A DNA stretch of 64,000 nucleotides from UBA1447 sp002329225 (lineage in GTDB: Bacteria; Bacillota; Clostridia; Oscillospirales; Acutalibacteraceae), in contig JBMNVN010000001.1 of assembly GCA_050946835.1 (NCBI GenBank), positions 62,001 to 126,000 of the forward strand, given 5' to 3'. The notes below the pieces were generated by a model. That model searched no databases, was not told the DNA's origin, and was given only the letters and a program-made list of their open reading frames with translations. Shown piece after piece: positions 8,724 through 16,532 of the stretch. Within the stretch, counting starts at the first letter, position 1; each line of letters begins with the position of its first letter. A program made the translations under genes and the position numbers.

Positions 8724-9515
8724 TCAGACTTTGGCGAAGTTAAGCGAGAGTTGAGCGCTGCCGGAAACACCGCTGGTACCAAGCTTACAGTTGGCATCCT
8801 GGCCTTCAAGCCACATGTAAATGGTAATTTGCTTTGCTTCCATGGCTGTCAAGTTAATGTCGGATGCGCTTGTGAACAGAGTGCCCACAACCTGAGCGCC
8901 CAAAGCGGGGAACTCCGCATCGTTCATGATAGCATTGCCGTCAAGATCCGTACCGGTGTTGACACCGTTGATGGGGAAGTAGCTGTTGGCTGTGCCTACA
9001 TAGACGGTGGGTGTCTTGTTTGCAGCGTTGTCCTGTGCGCTGTCGCTGACCTGCATTGCCACATAAGTAGCAACTGCCGCCGTACCTTCGAGTTTGGACG
9101 TGGTAAAGCGAACTGCGGCATCTTCACCGGAACGAATCCAGAACGTGAATTTAACCAGGTTAGCAGCAATGTCAGCCGCACCGGCGGAGCTGGAAGTAAA
9201 GGCCTTGGTGTTGAGTAAATCGCCGTTGTAGAATACCATGGGCGCCACTGCCGGAGTGGACATTGCTTTGAGCATGGTGGGGAAGGAGTTGTCGTAGAGG
9301 CCATCCATGTCCGCCTGTTGCAGTTGTGCAGTCCAGTTGACATTGTCCGCGGAAACCTGAATGGAACTCGAAGTGGCGACATTGGCGGAGATAGTGTTGA
9401 TATTTGCATTATCACCGGCTACGAACCATGCAAAGGTTGCGCTGGACAAAACAAGGGAAGACACAAGCAACATTGCAAATGCAGAGAGTAGTGCGCGTTT
9501 TCTTGTCTTGTTCAT
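8724..9515 (-). CDS. TasA/camelysin-like fibre protein with SipW-dependent signal peptide
   Basis: The protein has 263 residues and an ATG preceded by GGAGG at 5 nt. The N-terminus has basic residues, a hydrophobic core (about 9-28) and the motif SSATFAWFVAG at 24-34. ATFAWF is characteristic of exported proteins cleaved by SipW-type peptidases, and sipW is the next gene. The mature part is rich in A, S, T and N and predicted to be beta-sandwich, with the blocks FTFWIRSG and ITIYMWLEGQDANC near the C-terminus. TasA-family proteins polymerise into biofilm fibres in Bacillus; that role here is inferred. The protein shares the FWIR and WLEG blocks with the product of 9652-10437. Confidence 0.85.
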   Translation of the reverse strand: MNKTRKRALLSAFAMLLVSSLVLSSATFAWFVAGDNANINTISANVATSSSIQVSADNVNWTAQLQQADMDGLYDNSFPTMLKAMSTPAVAPMVFYNGDLLNTKAFTSSSAGAADIAANLVKFTFWIRSGEDAAVRFTTSKLEGTAAVATYVAMQVSDSAQDNAANKTPTVYVGTANSYFPINGVNTGTDLDGNAIMNDAEFPALGAQVVGTLFTSASDINLTAMEAKQITIYMWLEGQDANCKLGTSGVSGSAQLSLNFAKV

Positions 9516-9543
9516 ATTATCCTCCTTATAAGATTTTGCCTTG

Positions 9544-9563
9544 CGAATGCCTCACGGCATTCG
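9544..9563. other. Hairpin in the leader of the TasA-like gene
   Basis: An 8-bp stem (CGAATGCC / GGCATTCG) with a 4-nt loop lies about 30 nt upstream of the start codon at 9515, inside the 136-nt gap between the two fibre-protein genes. On the plus strand it is followed by GGGGTTTTT and looks like a terminator, but no plus-strand gene is present. In the minus-strand mRNA it could be a stabilising 5' structure after processing. Confidence 0.5.
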
Positions 9564-9651
9564 GGGGTTTTTAATTTATCCTAAATGCCAAAATACATGT
9601 CGGGTTCGGTAAGTAAAAGCTAAAATGCGTAAATCAGGTCTCCCCCTAAGC

Positions 9652-10437
9652 CTAATTTTGCACATCTTCGCCTTCTCGCAAAACTTTGAAGTTCAGCGAA
9701 AGCTTAACCGCACCTCCCATAATATCGTTGACACATTCGGGATCCCATCCTTCAAGCCAAATTATTACAGTATATCTGTCCTTTTCACCGGGTTCCATTT
9801 GAGCCCGGGCAAAATCCGTAACCATTGTACGGGAAGCGAAAAACTCGTCAATAGCAAAAGTAGCATAGGGAATGTTCGGTGTTTTGGGATATTTACCGTA
9901 GACTGTAGGTTCTCCGTTACGGAAAACCATAACGCGCATGGCCTCGTCCGCTCCCTTTGCCACGGAGTCTATGTCCAAGGTACCGTAATAGCCGGTCTTT
10001 TCGGTACCTGCATTCCTAATCCAGAAAGTGTAAGCTATATAATCCTTACCGTTGTGATCGCCTTCCACCTTGTCAAGGTCGGCAAATTCTTCATAGGTAG
10101 GGTAACCTTTTGCGTAGTACTCTTTATTGTCGGGTTTATTAAGAAGCCAATCTTTTGTGATATTCCACATGTTATCGATTGCAGTACCCCTCAACATCAC
10201 TGTGGGGTTTTCAAAGTCCTCGGTTGCGGAAATCGAGATACTGTGTTTGTTGTAAGCTTCGGGATCCAGGGTAATAGTAAAACGACCGGCCCTGCTTAAA
10301 AAAGTCGCACCGGCAAACACGAAAGACAGAAGGAGAATCGCTATTATAAGAAGTATCAATAACAGGCGGGTTAAACGCCTGCGCTTGTCAACTTCTTTTG
10401 CGGTAACTCTAACCGTACGTGCCTCTTGTGTGCTCAA
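9652..10437 (-). CDS. Membrane-anchored TasA/camelysin-like protein
   Basis: The protein has 261 residues. A basic N-terminal segment (residues 1-24, ending KRRRLTR) precedes a strong hydrophobic segment (25-46) and a GATFLSR motif resembling a SipW cleavage site without the usual AWF. The remainder is extracellular. It contains YTFWIRNAG and VIIWLEGWDPEC blocks that match the TasA-like protein encoded just downstream (FTFWIRSG, MWLEGQDANC), so the two are probably divergent relatives. By analogy with TasA and its anchor or nucleator TapA, it could be a minor subunit, anchor or initiator of the fibre; this is inference. It lies 24 nt downstream of the EAL gene. Confidence 0.72.
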   Translation of the reverse strand: MSTQEARTVRVTAKEVDKRRRLTRLLLILLIIAILLLSFVFAGATFLSRAGRFTITLDPEAYNKHSISISATEDFENPTVMLRGTAIDNMWNITKDWLLNKPDNKEYYAKGYPTYEEFADLDKVEGDHNGKDYIAYTFWIRNAGTEKTGYYGTLDIDSVAKGADEAMRVMVFRNGEPTVYGKYPKTPNIPYATFAIDEFFASRTMVTDFARAQMEPGEKDRYTVIIWLEGWDPECVNDIMGGAVKLSLNFKVLREGEDVQN

Positions 10438-10461
10438 AGACTCCCCTCCTTTTCTAAAGGA

Positions 10462-11286
10462 TTATTTTATGCTTTTTTCAGGCATGGGGCCGCCGTAAAG
10501 CTTGCCCTTCATTTGGTCAATCCCCATGGCTTTAAGAAAATCGGCTTGTTCCTGCGTCTCCACACCGTTAATGCGTGTCTGCGTTTCGAGTTTGCGGGCG
10601 AAGTCGATAATGCCCTGGAGCATGTTCTGGGCGCGTTCTTCGCTTTGGATGTTGTCAAGCATACTGTCGTTAATACCGATATAGTCCACCTCATACTGCC
10701 CTAAGTGGGACAAGGAGGTGTACTCTACACCGAAGTCGTCAATAGAAACCAGAAAGCCGTATTCACGAACTTCTTTTATGTTTTGAAGTACTATGTCTTT
10801 CTTTTCTTCAAAAATGCTCTGTTCAATATTAAAGCAAAATTTGTCAGGCGCTACGCCTTTTTTTTCAACAATGCCAATCATCTGTCTTGCAAAAGTTTTG
10901 TAGGTCAGATACCGCATGGAAGTAAAAAGAATAAGGCGGTTAATATCCACATCCCGCTTTTCGCAACGGAGGATTGCATCGCAGCCTTCTTCAAGCGCCC
11001 ATTTGCACAAATCCGCCGCCTGAGTGGATTTTTCGGCAACGGGGATGTATGCGTGGGGCATGAGCACACCGAGCTTGGGGTCATTGATTCTTACGGAAGT
11101 TTCGTAATCAACAACCATATTACGGTGAACATCAAAAACCGGTTGGTAGAACATCTCCAACCTTCTAAGCTGCTTGGGAGGACTCTTTCGTTTGGATTTC
11201 GGTTTTTGTTTCGGCTTTGCATTTGCCGGCTTTTTTTCTGCCGGTTTTGCATCCGCCGCTTTTGCATTTTCCGAAGTATTTTGCAT
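10462..11286 (-). CDS. Degenerate EAL-domain protein, probably without phosphodiesterase activity
   Basis: The protein has 274 residues. Residues 1-42 are a soluble A/K/P-rich, probably disordered segment; 43-270 align with EAL domains. The first glutamate survives in YETSVR (E62), and IDDFG (182-186) is intact. Other ligands are changed: the ExTE position reads NIEQ (153-156), KxD reads GIN (204-206), EGVET reads NGVET (240-244) and QG reads KG. Active c-di-GMP phosphodiesterases need most of these, so the protein is more likely a c-di-GMP or protein-binding regulator. It is the first gene of the surface cluster, behind a consensus promoter, which suits a role in controlling fibre production. 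That role is inferred. Confidence 0.85.
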   Translation of the reverse strand: MQNTSENAKAADAKPAEKKPANAKPKQKPKSKRKSPPKQLRRLEMFYQPVFDVHRNMVVDYETSVRINDPKLGVLMPHAYIPVAEKSTQAADLCKWALEEGCDAILRCEKRDVDINRLILFTSMRYLTYKTFARQMIGIVEKKGVAPDKFCFNIEQSIFEEKKDIVLQNIKEVREYGFLVSIDDFGVEYTSLSHLGQYEVDYIGINDSMLDNIQSEERAQNMLQGIIDFARKLETQTRINGVETQEQADFLKAMGIDQMKGKLYGGPMPEKSIK

Positions 11287-11634
11287 GACGCACGCTCCGT
11301 TTTCGCAGAATCGTTCTTGCTTTTTTATCTCAAATTATCGCATCAAAATTATTCCAATAAGGAAAAACCAGAGGGCACAACTAACGCAGAATAACTGAAT
11401 GTACCATAGTCCAACATCATCATATCATCGGATAACGCAATTGTCAATAAGTCTTTTGTCAATTTCTTTTTTATTTTTTTTACAAATCCGCTATTTTTTT
11501 TGAGGTTTTTTTTTGCTTTTTTTTCGATTTTTCTGCAGAAAAAGATGCGTAATTTTTCGCAAAAAAACGGATGAAAAACGCGTGAGAAAACGGCAGAGTT
11601 TTTATCATTTATCAGATAAGATTTTCGGACAAAA
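11287..11634 (-). other. 348-nt AT-rich intergenic region with leader of the surface operon
   Basis: This region holds the promoter at 11419-11447 and a leader of about 125 nt before the EAL gene. The section from 11450 to 11580 is an A/T homopolymer-rich low-complexity stretch. A short open frame on the minus strand is Lys/Phe-rich and has no homology I recognise. I found no match to the c-di-GMP riboswitch consensus by eye. Confidence 0.6.
11419..11447 (-). promoter_or_regulatory. Consensus sigma-A promoter of the surface cluster
   Basis: Reading the minus strand, TTGACA (11447-11442) is followed by a 17-nt spacer and TATGAT (11424-11419), with a TG one base before the -10 box (extended -10). 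A second TTGACA lies just upstream. It drives leftward transcription into the EAL gene and probably the whole cluster. Confidence 0.78.
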
Positions 11635-12615
11635 TTATTCAAAGTTTATGCCGGAACTTTTTGCGATTCGATCAAGCAAAAATGCAACATCACGGGAAAC
11701 ATTCCGGGCGTGCTCATATTCATCTTTGAAGTTTTCGGGGTACATAATATAGTTTAAAAAAGTACGGGCTTCATTTGCCATCAACTCGGTTTTAGACTCC
11801 TCCCCGCTGATAACATTTGATTCACCGGCCCTGTTAAACAGAGTAATGTCATTAAGCTTGGATATTGAGCCGATTGTGATGCCGCCTTCATCCCCTATGA
11901 TTTGAGAACCTAAACGATCCTGAGCAACTTTGGAATAGGTGCAGGTCACCTGCATAGAGTCATAATCCAAAACGGCTGTACCGTAAGCATCCGCACCGGA
12001 AAATAAAAAACCGGCACTCGCCAAAACTCTTTCAGGCAGGCCGAACAAAAACACCGCCGGGCATATACAATAACAGCCTAAATCCATCAAGGCTCCGCCG
12101 CCCATTTCGGGATTAAAAACATTAGCAATCGTACCGGATTTAAGCAGGTCATAACGGGAAGAAAGTTGAGAAAAATCAAAGCGTGCAGCGGTAATTTTAC
12201 CGATTTTTTTCAGAGCGTTTTCGAGAGCTTTTCTGGCAGGCGTATACATTGACATCATCGCCTCTAAACAGATTAAATTCCGCTCTTTTGCCAAGGATTG
12301 CAAGAGGTCAATTTGTTCGGGAAAAAGTACCGCAGGTTTTTCACAAAGCACATGTTTGCCCTTACTTAAAAACAGTTTGCTTTGCTCAAAATGCAGACTG
12401 TTCGGTGAGGCTATATACACGGCGTCAATGTCCGAATCAGCCAATTCTTCCAAATCCGTAAATACCCGTTTTGCACCGAAGCGTTCGGCAAAGGCTTCCC
12501 CCCTATCACGGGAACGGGAGTAAACGGCGGCAAGGCGCAGACCCTCCACAAGGTTTGCGCCTTTGATAAATTCTTCGGTTATGGGGCTTGTGCCCACCAC
12601 GGCATAATCAATCAT
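11635..12615 (-). CDS. Gfo/Idh/MocA family NAD(P)-dependent oxidoreductase
   Basis: The protein has 326 residues. The N-terminal Rossmann fold begins DYAVVGTSPITEEF, with the family's CEKPA motif near residue 94, followed by the C-terminal alpha/beta substrate domain. Members oxidise or reduce sugars, inositols and related alcohols. The ATG overlaps the stop codon of the GNAT gene upstream (ATGA), so the two are translationally coupled. The first glycine-rich loop is unusual (GTSPIT instead of GxGxxG). The substrate cannot be read from the sequence. Confidence 0.82.
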   Translation of the reverse strand: MIDYAVVGTSPITEEFIKGANLVEGLRLAAVYSRSRDRGEAFAERFGAKRVFTDLEELADSDIDAVYIASPNSLHFEQSKLFLSKGKHVLCEKPAVLFPEQIDLLQSLAKERNLICLEAMMSMYTPARKALENALKKIGKITAARFDFSQLSSRYDLLKSGTIANVFNPEMGGGALMDLGCYCICPAVFLFGLPERVLASAGFLFSGADAYGTAVLDYDSMQVTCTYSKVAQDRLGSQIIGDEGGITIGSISKLNDITLFNRAGESNVISGEESKTELMANEARTFLNYIMYPENFKDEYEHARNVSRDVAFLLDRIAKSSGINFE

Positions 12616-13175
12616 TCAGTCAGCTCCATTCCCATCACTTTAAACCCCGGCAATGAACGAATAATATGAAAACCGCATTTTTTGTAAAAGGCCACGGCGC
12701 CTTTGTTGCCGGCGTTGACGGCAAGCATAAGACCCGGAACATTTTTCGCCTTTAAGGCGGCTCTCAGAGAGTCCACAAGAACACTCCCCCAACCTTGGCG
12801 GCGATAGTCCGGCAAAAGGTTAATATGCAAATGCGCCGGGTAGCGTTTGGCATAAAACCGTTGGGCAAAGGTTGTCAGGTGTGCGTAAATTCCTTTAAGC
12901 ACTCCGGCTTTAGCCGCCCGGGGCACATAGGTTTTTAAAAAAACGGGGACATAGCTCTTAAAATCTTCGGCGCAAAGAATATAGCCTACCGCAGTGTCAT
13001 TTTCATCGGCTAAGACAAAGCAGTTATCCGCCTCGTTTTCTATGTAGTAATCGCAATAACAGGCCAGAAGCACGGGCGCCATATTCGGTTCACGGGCGTT
13101 GGACGGACCCGTTTCAAGGCAAATTTCCCGCACGGCGGATTTGTCTTTTGTATTGTAGGGCCTTACCGTTGCCAT
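12612..13175 (-). CDS. GNAT family N-acetyltransferase
   Basis: The protein has 187 residues. The acetyl-CoA binding region has LLPDYRRQGWGSVLVDSL (R/Q-x-x-G-x-G/A signature) near residues 120-137, followed by the usual late strand and helix GNKGAVAFYKKCGF. Its position between mtnA and a Gfo/Idh gene, with short overlaps on both sides, shows one transcription unit. The acceptor is unknown. RBS AGGGAGG lies 6 nt before the ATG, inside the last codons of mtnA. Confidence 0.82.
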   Translation of the reverse strand: MATVRPYNTKDKSAVREICLETGPSNAREPNMAPVLLACYCDYYIENEADNCFVLADENDTAVGYILCAEDFKSYVPVFLKTYVPRAAKAGVLKGIYAHLTTFAQRFYAKRYPAHLHINLLPDYRRQGWGSVLVDSLRAALKAKNVPGLMLAVNAGNKGAVAFYKKCGFHIIRSLPGFKVMGMELTE

Positions 13176-14200
13176 TTAAAACCTCCCTGATTTTTGTATA
13201 CTGCGTCCTCAGTAATGATTGCGGTAATCAGGGCGTTTTCCGTCACGTCAAAGGCGGGGTTATAAACATTTACGCCCTCCGGCGCCATAGGTTTTTCGTA
13301 CCAGAGGTTCGTAACTTCCTCCGGTGAACGGTGCTCAATTTTGATATCCTTTCCGGTTGCACAATCCAAATCAATAGTGGAAGTCGGTGCGCAAACATAG
13401 AAAGGAACATTATAGTGCTTTGCCAAAACAGCAAGCGCCGAGGTGCCTATCTTATTGGCGGTGTCGCCGTTGGCGGCTATGCGGTCGGCACCCACAAAAA
13501 TTGCATCGACCGCTCCGGTTTGCATTAAAGAGGACGACATATTGTCGCACAGGAGCGTTACATCTATACCGGCGTTTTGAAGTTCCCAGGCGGTAAGGCG
13601 TGCCCCCTGCAGAAGAGGTCTTGTCTCGTCGGCGTAGACTTTAATGTTAAGCCCTTTTTCCGCCGCGGCATATACGGGAGCAAGGGCGGTACCGTAGTTG
13701 ACGGCGGCAAGGCGCCCTGCGTTGCAATGAGTAAGTACGGAAAAACCGTCTTTAATCAGCGTCAGCCCGTTTTCGCCTATTCTGCGGCACACGGTTAAAT
13801 CCTGCTCTTTCAGTTCGAGCGCTTTCTCAATCAGAATCTTTTTAATTTCTTCAACAGGCAGCGTTTGATTATTCCGTGCTGTTTCTTCCATAATATCGAG
13901 CGCCCAAAACAGGTTTACGGCGGTAGGTCTTGATGCGGCAAGGTAATCTTTAGTTTCTGACAAGCGGCTGAGAAAGGAAGTCTGTTCATCGGTTTCAATA
14001 TTTTGAGCAACCATTGCCAAAGTGATGGCCGCCGCAACTCCGATTGCGGGGGCACCCCTGACTTTCAGGCTTTTGATAGCCTCCCAAGCATCTTCCGGGG
14101 AGGTTATCTCCAAGAACACGGTTTCACCGGGCAGTTTGGTCTGGTCGATTATTACAAGAGCATTTTTCTCTCTGTTATAATCTACTGTATTAAAGTTCAT
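13163..14200 (-). CDS. mtnA: S-methyl-5-thioribose-1-phosphate isomerase
   Basis: The start chosen is the ATG at 14200, with AGGAGG 7 nt upstream inside the end of the PNP gene; a start 18 nt earlier is less well placed. The product has 345 residues and the eIF2B-like MtnA fold: KVRGAPAIG near residue 50, THCNAG with the catalytic cysteine near 158, ETRPLLQGARL, and VGADRIAANGD with the catalytic aspartate near 240. It converts methylthioribose-1-phosphate to methylthioribulose-1-phosphate in methionine salvage. It overlaps the upstream PNP gene by 11 bp, so the two are coupled. Related ribose-1,5-bisphosphate isomerases share the fold, but the RGAPAIG and GADRIAANGD boxes fit MtnA well. Confidence 0.9.
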   Translation of the reverse strand: MNFNTVDYNREKNALVIIDQTKLPGETVFLEITSPEDAWEAIKSLKVRGAPAIGVAAAITLAMVAQNIETDEQTSFLSRLSETKDYLAASRPTAVNLFWALDIMEETARNNQTLPVEEIKKILIEKALELKEQDLTVCRRIGENGLTLIKDGFSVLTHCNAGRLAAVNYGTALAPVYAAAEKGLNIKVYADETRPLLQGARLTAWELQNAGIDVTLLCDNMSSSLMQTGAVDAIFVGADRIAANGDTANKIGTSALAVLAKHYNVPFYVCAPTSTIDLDCATGKDIKIEHRSPEEVTNLWYEKPMAPEGVNVYNPAFDVTENALITAIITEDAVYKNQGGFKWQR

Positions 14201-14993
14201 GGACAACCTCCTTGACAAGGGCCTGAAGTTCTCCCGCTTTTTTATTGCCTATTTCTATAACTTCCTCCCCGCTCAAAGTTTGGTCGAGTACGCCTGCAGC
14301 CATATTTGTGATAAGGGAGATTGCAAGCACGGGCAGGGAACAGTGGGAGGCGGTGATGGCCTCCGGCACGGTTGACATCCCCACGGCATCGGCGCCCAAA
14401 GTGCGGAAAGCCCTTATCTCCGCCGGAGTTTCATAACTCGGACCGGTGCAGGCAATATAAACACCTTCCTTTAGAGTCAGGCCGCAAACCGAGGCCGCCT
14501 TTTTAGCAAGTTCCCGCAGGGCGGGGGTATAGGTTTTGCCCATATCGCAAAAGCGGGGGCCGAATTCTTCGGCGTTGGGGCCGATAAGGGGGTTGATGCC
14601 CAAAAAGTTGATATGGTCGGTAATGAGCATTAAATCCCCTACGGAAAAAGACGTGTTCACACCGCCGGCGGCGTTTGTAATAATCAAAGCCTTAATCCCC
14701 AGAAGTTTAAGTACCCTTATGGGAAACACGATATCCTGCATGGAGTAGCCTTCATAGTAGTGAAAACGCCCCTGCATACAAACTACCGTCTTGCCTGAAA
14801 GAGTGCCGAAAACAAGACGGCCTTTATGACCCGGTGCGGTAGAACGGGCAAAACCGGGGATGTCCACATAGTCTACAAAAACGGGGTCTGAAAGACGATC
14901 CGCCAGGGAGCCTAAGCCGGAGCCGAGAACAATGCCGACTTCCGGAGTTTTATCCGTTACCGAACGAAGGTAAGAAAGAGCCTGAGAATACAA
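14190..14993 (-). CDS. Purine nucleoside phosphorylase (PNP/MTAP family)
   Basis: The likely start is TTG at 14993, which has a GGAGG 8 nt upstream; an ATG at 15008 lacks a site and would overlap that GGAGG. The product has about 267 residues. Motifs include GSGLGSLAD (phosphate loop), FHYYEGYS, TNAAGG, GPSYETPAEIR and MSTVPE, all of trimeric PNP, with a base-recognition asparagine in ITNMAAG. It splits purine nucleosides with phosphate. The coupled mtnA gene suggests that it, or a relaxed activity of it, yields 5-methylthioribose-1-phosphate from methylthioadenosine. Motifs favour inosine/guanosine, so MTA use is inference from context. Confidence 0.85.
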   Translation of the reverse strand: MYSQALSYLRSVTDKTPEVGIVLGSGLGSLADRLSDPVFVDYVDIPGFARSTAPGHKGRLVFGTLSGKTVVCMQGRFHYYEGYSMQDIVFPIRVLKLLGIKALIITNAAGGVNTSFSVGDLMLITDHINFLGINPLIGPNAEEFGPRFCDMGKTYTPALRELAKKAASVCGLTLKEGVYIACTGPSYETPAEIRAFRTLGADAVGMSTVPEAITASHCSLPVLAISLITNMAAGVLDQTLSGEEVIEIGNKKAGELQALVKEVVHEL

Positions 14994-15085
14994 AGCAAAC
15001 ACCTCCATAAAATAATAGCGTTTACCGCTTGATTATATCACATCACAAGGTGAGGGAACAAATAGAAAAGCCGAGGCTTTCGGCG

Positions 15086-15114
15086 TTGACACGAATTTAG
15101 GCAAGGGCTATAAT
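15086..15114 (+). promoter_or_regulatory. Perfect-consensus sigma-A promoter
   Basis: TTGACA (15086-15091), a 17-nt spacer and TATAAT (15109-15114) match the consensus exactly. It lies about 50 nt before the start of the zinc-ribbon membrane protein. A small hairpin (GCCGA / TCGGC, 15071-15085) directly abuts the -35 box and might be an operator. Confidence 0.85.
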
Positions 15115-15162
15115 TGAGCGAGCCGCACGGACAGGCTTTTGGAGAATAAAGGGGGAAGTTTT

Positions 15163-15912
15163 ATGGCAAATTGCCCTAAATGCAATTATAAACTCAGAGT
15201 ATGGCACATTAAGGCGGAGTGCCCAAATTGCCATGTGAATATTCCAAACTACGATTGGGAAAACAGGCTTGAACAGGACTCCGCTGAAGCGGAAGCCGCC
15301 TTCGGAAAAATGCGCCACACCATGGTTTACTTTAAATATGCAATTATCGGCACGCCATTAAGAATTGCCCGTCTTCCCATATCGTTTTTGCCGTTTTTCT
15401 CTTTTTTACTGCCCCTTATTAACATTCAGTTCAGTATGCCTTATTTTGAAGGCAATAAAAACCGGAATATTATCACGATTATTACGGAGCTTGTTAAAGC
15501 GGACCTTTCTTCATTGATGACCTTTTGCGGTTCCCCTGCAATGGGCGCTGTTGCCAAAGGGTTATGGGCGGCTTTTATTTTACTGCTGCTCGCCTTTCTG
15601 TCGTTACCGCTTGTAAGTCTTGTTTTCTTACTGCTCAACTACCGCAACCTGCACAGCAAAGGACTGTTTTTCTCAAACCTGATAGCGGGTATTTTTCTGA
15701 CGGCATCGGGGATATTGTTTAATTACTCGGGAAGCCTTTTGCAGGCCGGCAAGGTAGATGCCTTTACACCCGGTGCGGCCTGGGGGCTCTGGTTCTGTGT
15801 GGGGGCTTTTTTCCTTTCTTCAGCTATTAACCTTGCCGTATCCAAAAGCAGTGTAGATACTCAGGCTCTTGAAGAAAAAGCGAAAGAGGCACAAGAAAAA
15901 AGGAGCTTTTAA
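15163..15912 (+). CDS. Zinc-ribbon multi-spanning membrane protein of unknown function
   Basis: The ATG at 15163 has GGGGGAAG 5 nt upstream; an earlier TTG at 15139 has no good site. The product has 249 residues. It starts with a zinc ribbon (CPKC, 15-residue gap, CPNC; residues 4-24), then a short soluble linker, and four or five hydrophobic segments (about 70-92, 133-160, 170-195, 205-230). The C-terminus is charged. I do not recognise a family. Zinc-ribbon plus membrane architecture occurs in many Firmicute proteins of unknown role. It has its own very strong promoter, stands alone, and ends in a terminator. Confidence 0.75.
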   Translation: MANCPKCNYKLRVWHIKAECPNCHVNIPNYDWENRLEQDSAEAEAAFGKMRHTMVYFKYAIIGTPLRIARLPISFLPFFSFLLPLINIQFSMPYFEGNKNRNIITIITELVKADLSSLMTFCGSPAMGAVAKGLWAAFILLLLAFLSLPLVSLVFLLLNYRNLHSKGLFFSNLIAGIFLTASGILFNYSGSLLQAGKVDAFTPGAAWGLWFCVGAFFLSSAINLAVSKSSVDTQALEEKAKEAQEKRSF

Positions 15913-15932
15913 TCCCGGCTCGGTTAAAATAA

Positions 15933-15965
15933 AAAAAGTGCGGCTTTACGCCGCCTTTTTTATTT
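15933..15965. terminator. Bidirectional intrinsic terminator
   Basis: A hairpin (GCGGC 15940-15944 / GCCGC 15950-15954) is flanked by an A-run on the left and a T-run on the right. It lies between the convergent zinc-ribbon gene and the chromate transporter gene and could serve both; the right half lies at the stop codon of the transporter. Confidence 0.8.
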
Positions 15966-16532
15966 TGATAAGATTGGGCCCAAGTAATGCCAAAGTATAC
16001 TCACTACACCCGCACCGCCGATAACGAGAATAGGATTAGCCTTAAAAATACGCAGGGCCGCAAAACAAGCCACGACTAAAGCGACCGCCTTATAACTTAG
16101 TGCGGCAAAACTTGGTGAAGCATCCCCGAAAAGGGCGAGTATGAAAACGGTCACGCTGGCGGCGGCGATCATGCCCACCACGGCGGGACGAAGGCCGCTG
16201 AGAGCGCCTTGTACCATATCCATCTTTTTGTATTTACCGTAAAGATAGGCCAGCAAAATAACCAAGACGAAGCTGGGAGCTACACAACCGAGGGTGGCTG
16301 CTATAGCCCCGGGAATACCCGCAAGCTTTGTGCCCACAAAAGTGGAGGCGTTTAGGGATATGGGGCCGGGCGTCATTTGAGAAATAGCGATAAGGTCGGT
16401 GAACTCTTCCGGAGTGAGCCAGGCGTTGCGCTGAACGACCTGGTGATGGATTTGCGGCAAAATTGCATAGCCGCCGCCTATGCTTAAAAGGCCTATCAGA
16501 GCGAAGGTGAAAAACAGGCGAATAATCATCAT
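15960..16532 (-). CDS. chrA: Chromate transporter family half-protein, subunit B
   Basis: The protein has 190 residues and about five or six membrane segments. It shows the family's N-terminal motifs SIGGGYAILP and MTPGPISLN. Single-domain ChrA proteins work in pairs in Gram-positives. The physiological substrate is often not chromate and may be another oxyanion, so the label is by family only. Its ATG overlaps the stop of the partner gene by 4 nt (ATGA). Confidence 0.85.
   Translation of the reverse strand: MMIIRLFFTFALIGLLSIGGGYAILPQIHHQVVQRNAWLTPEEFTDLIAISQMTPGPISLNASTFVGTKLAGIPGAIAATLGCVAPSFVLVILLAYLYGKYKKMDMVQGALSGLRPAVVGMIAAASVTVFILALFGDASPSFAALSYKAVALVVACFAALRIFKANPILVIGGAGVVSILWHYLGPILSK

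Noticed and set aside
11287..11418. c-di-GMP riboswitch in the leader of the EAL operon
   Set aside because: I compared it with the GEMM-I consensus by eye and found no matching core; a covariance-model search would settle it.
11349..11642. 97-codon open frame on the minus strand upstream of the surface operon
   Set aside because: It is Lys/Phe-rich because of A/T homopolymers, has no good ribosome site, and contains the operon promoter.
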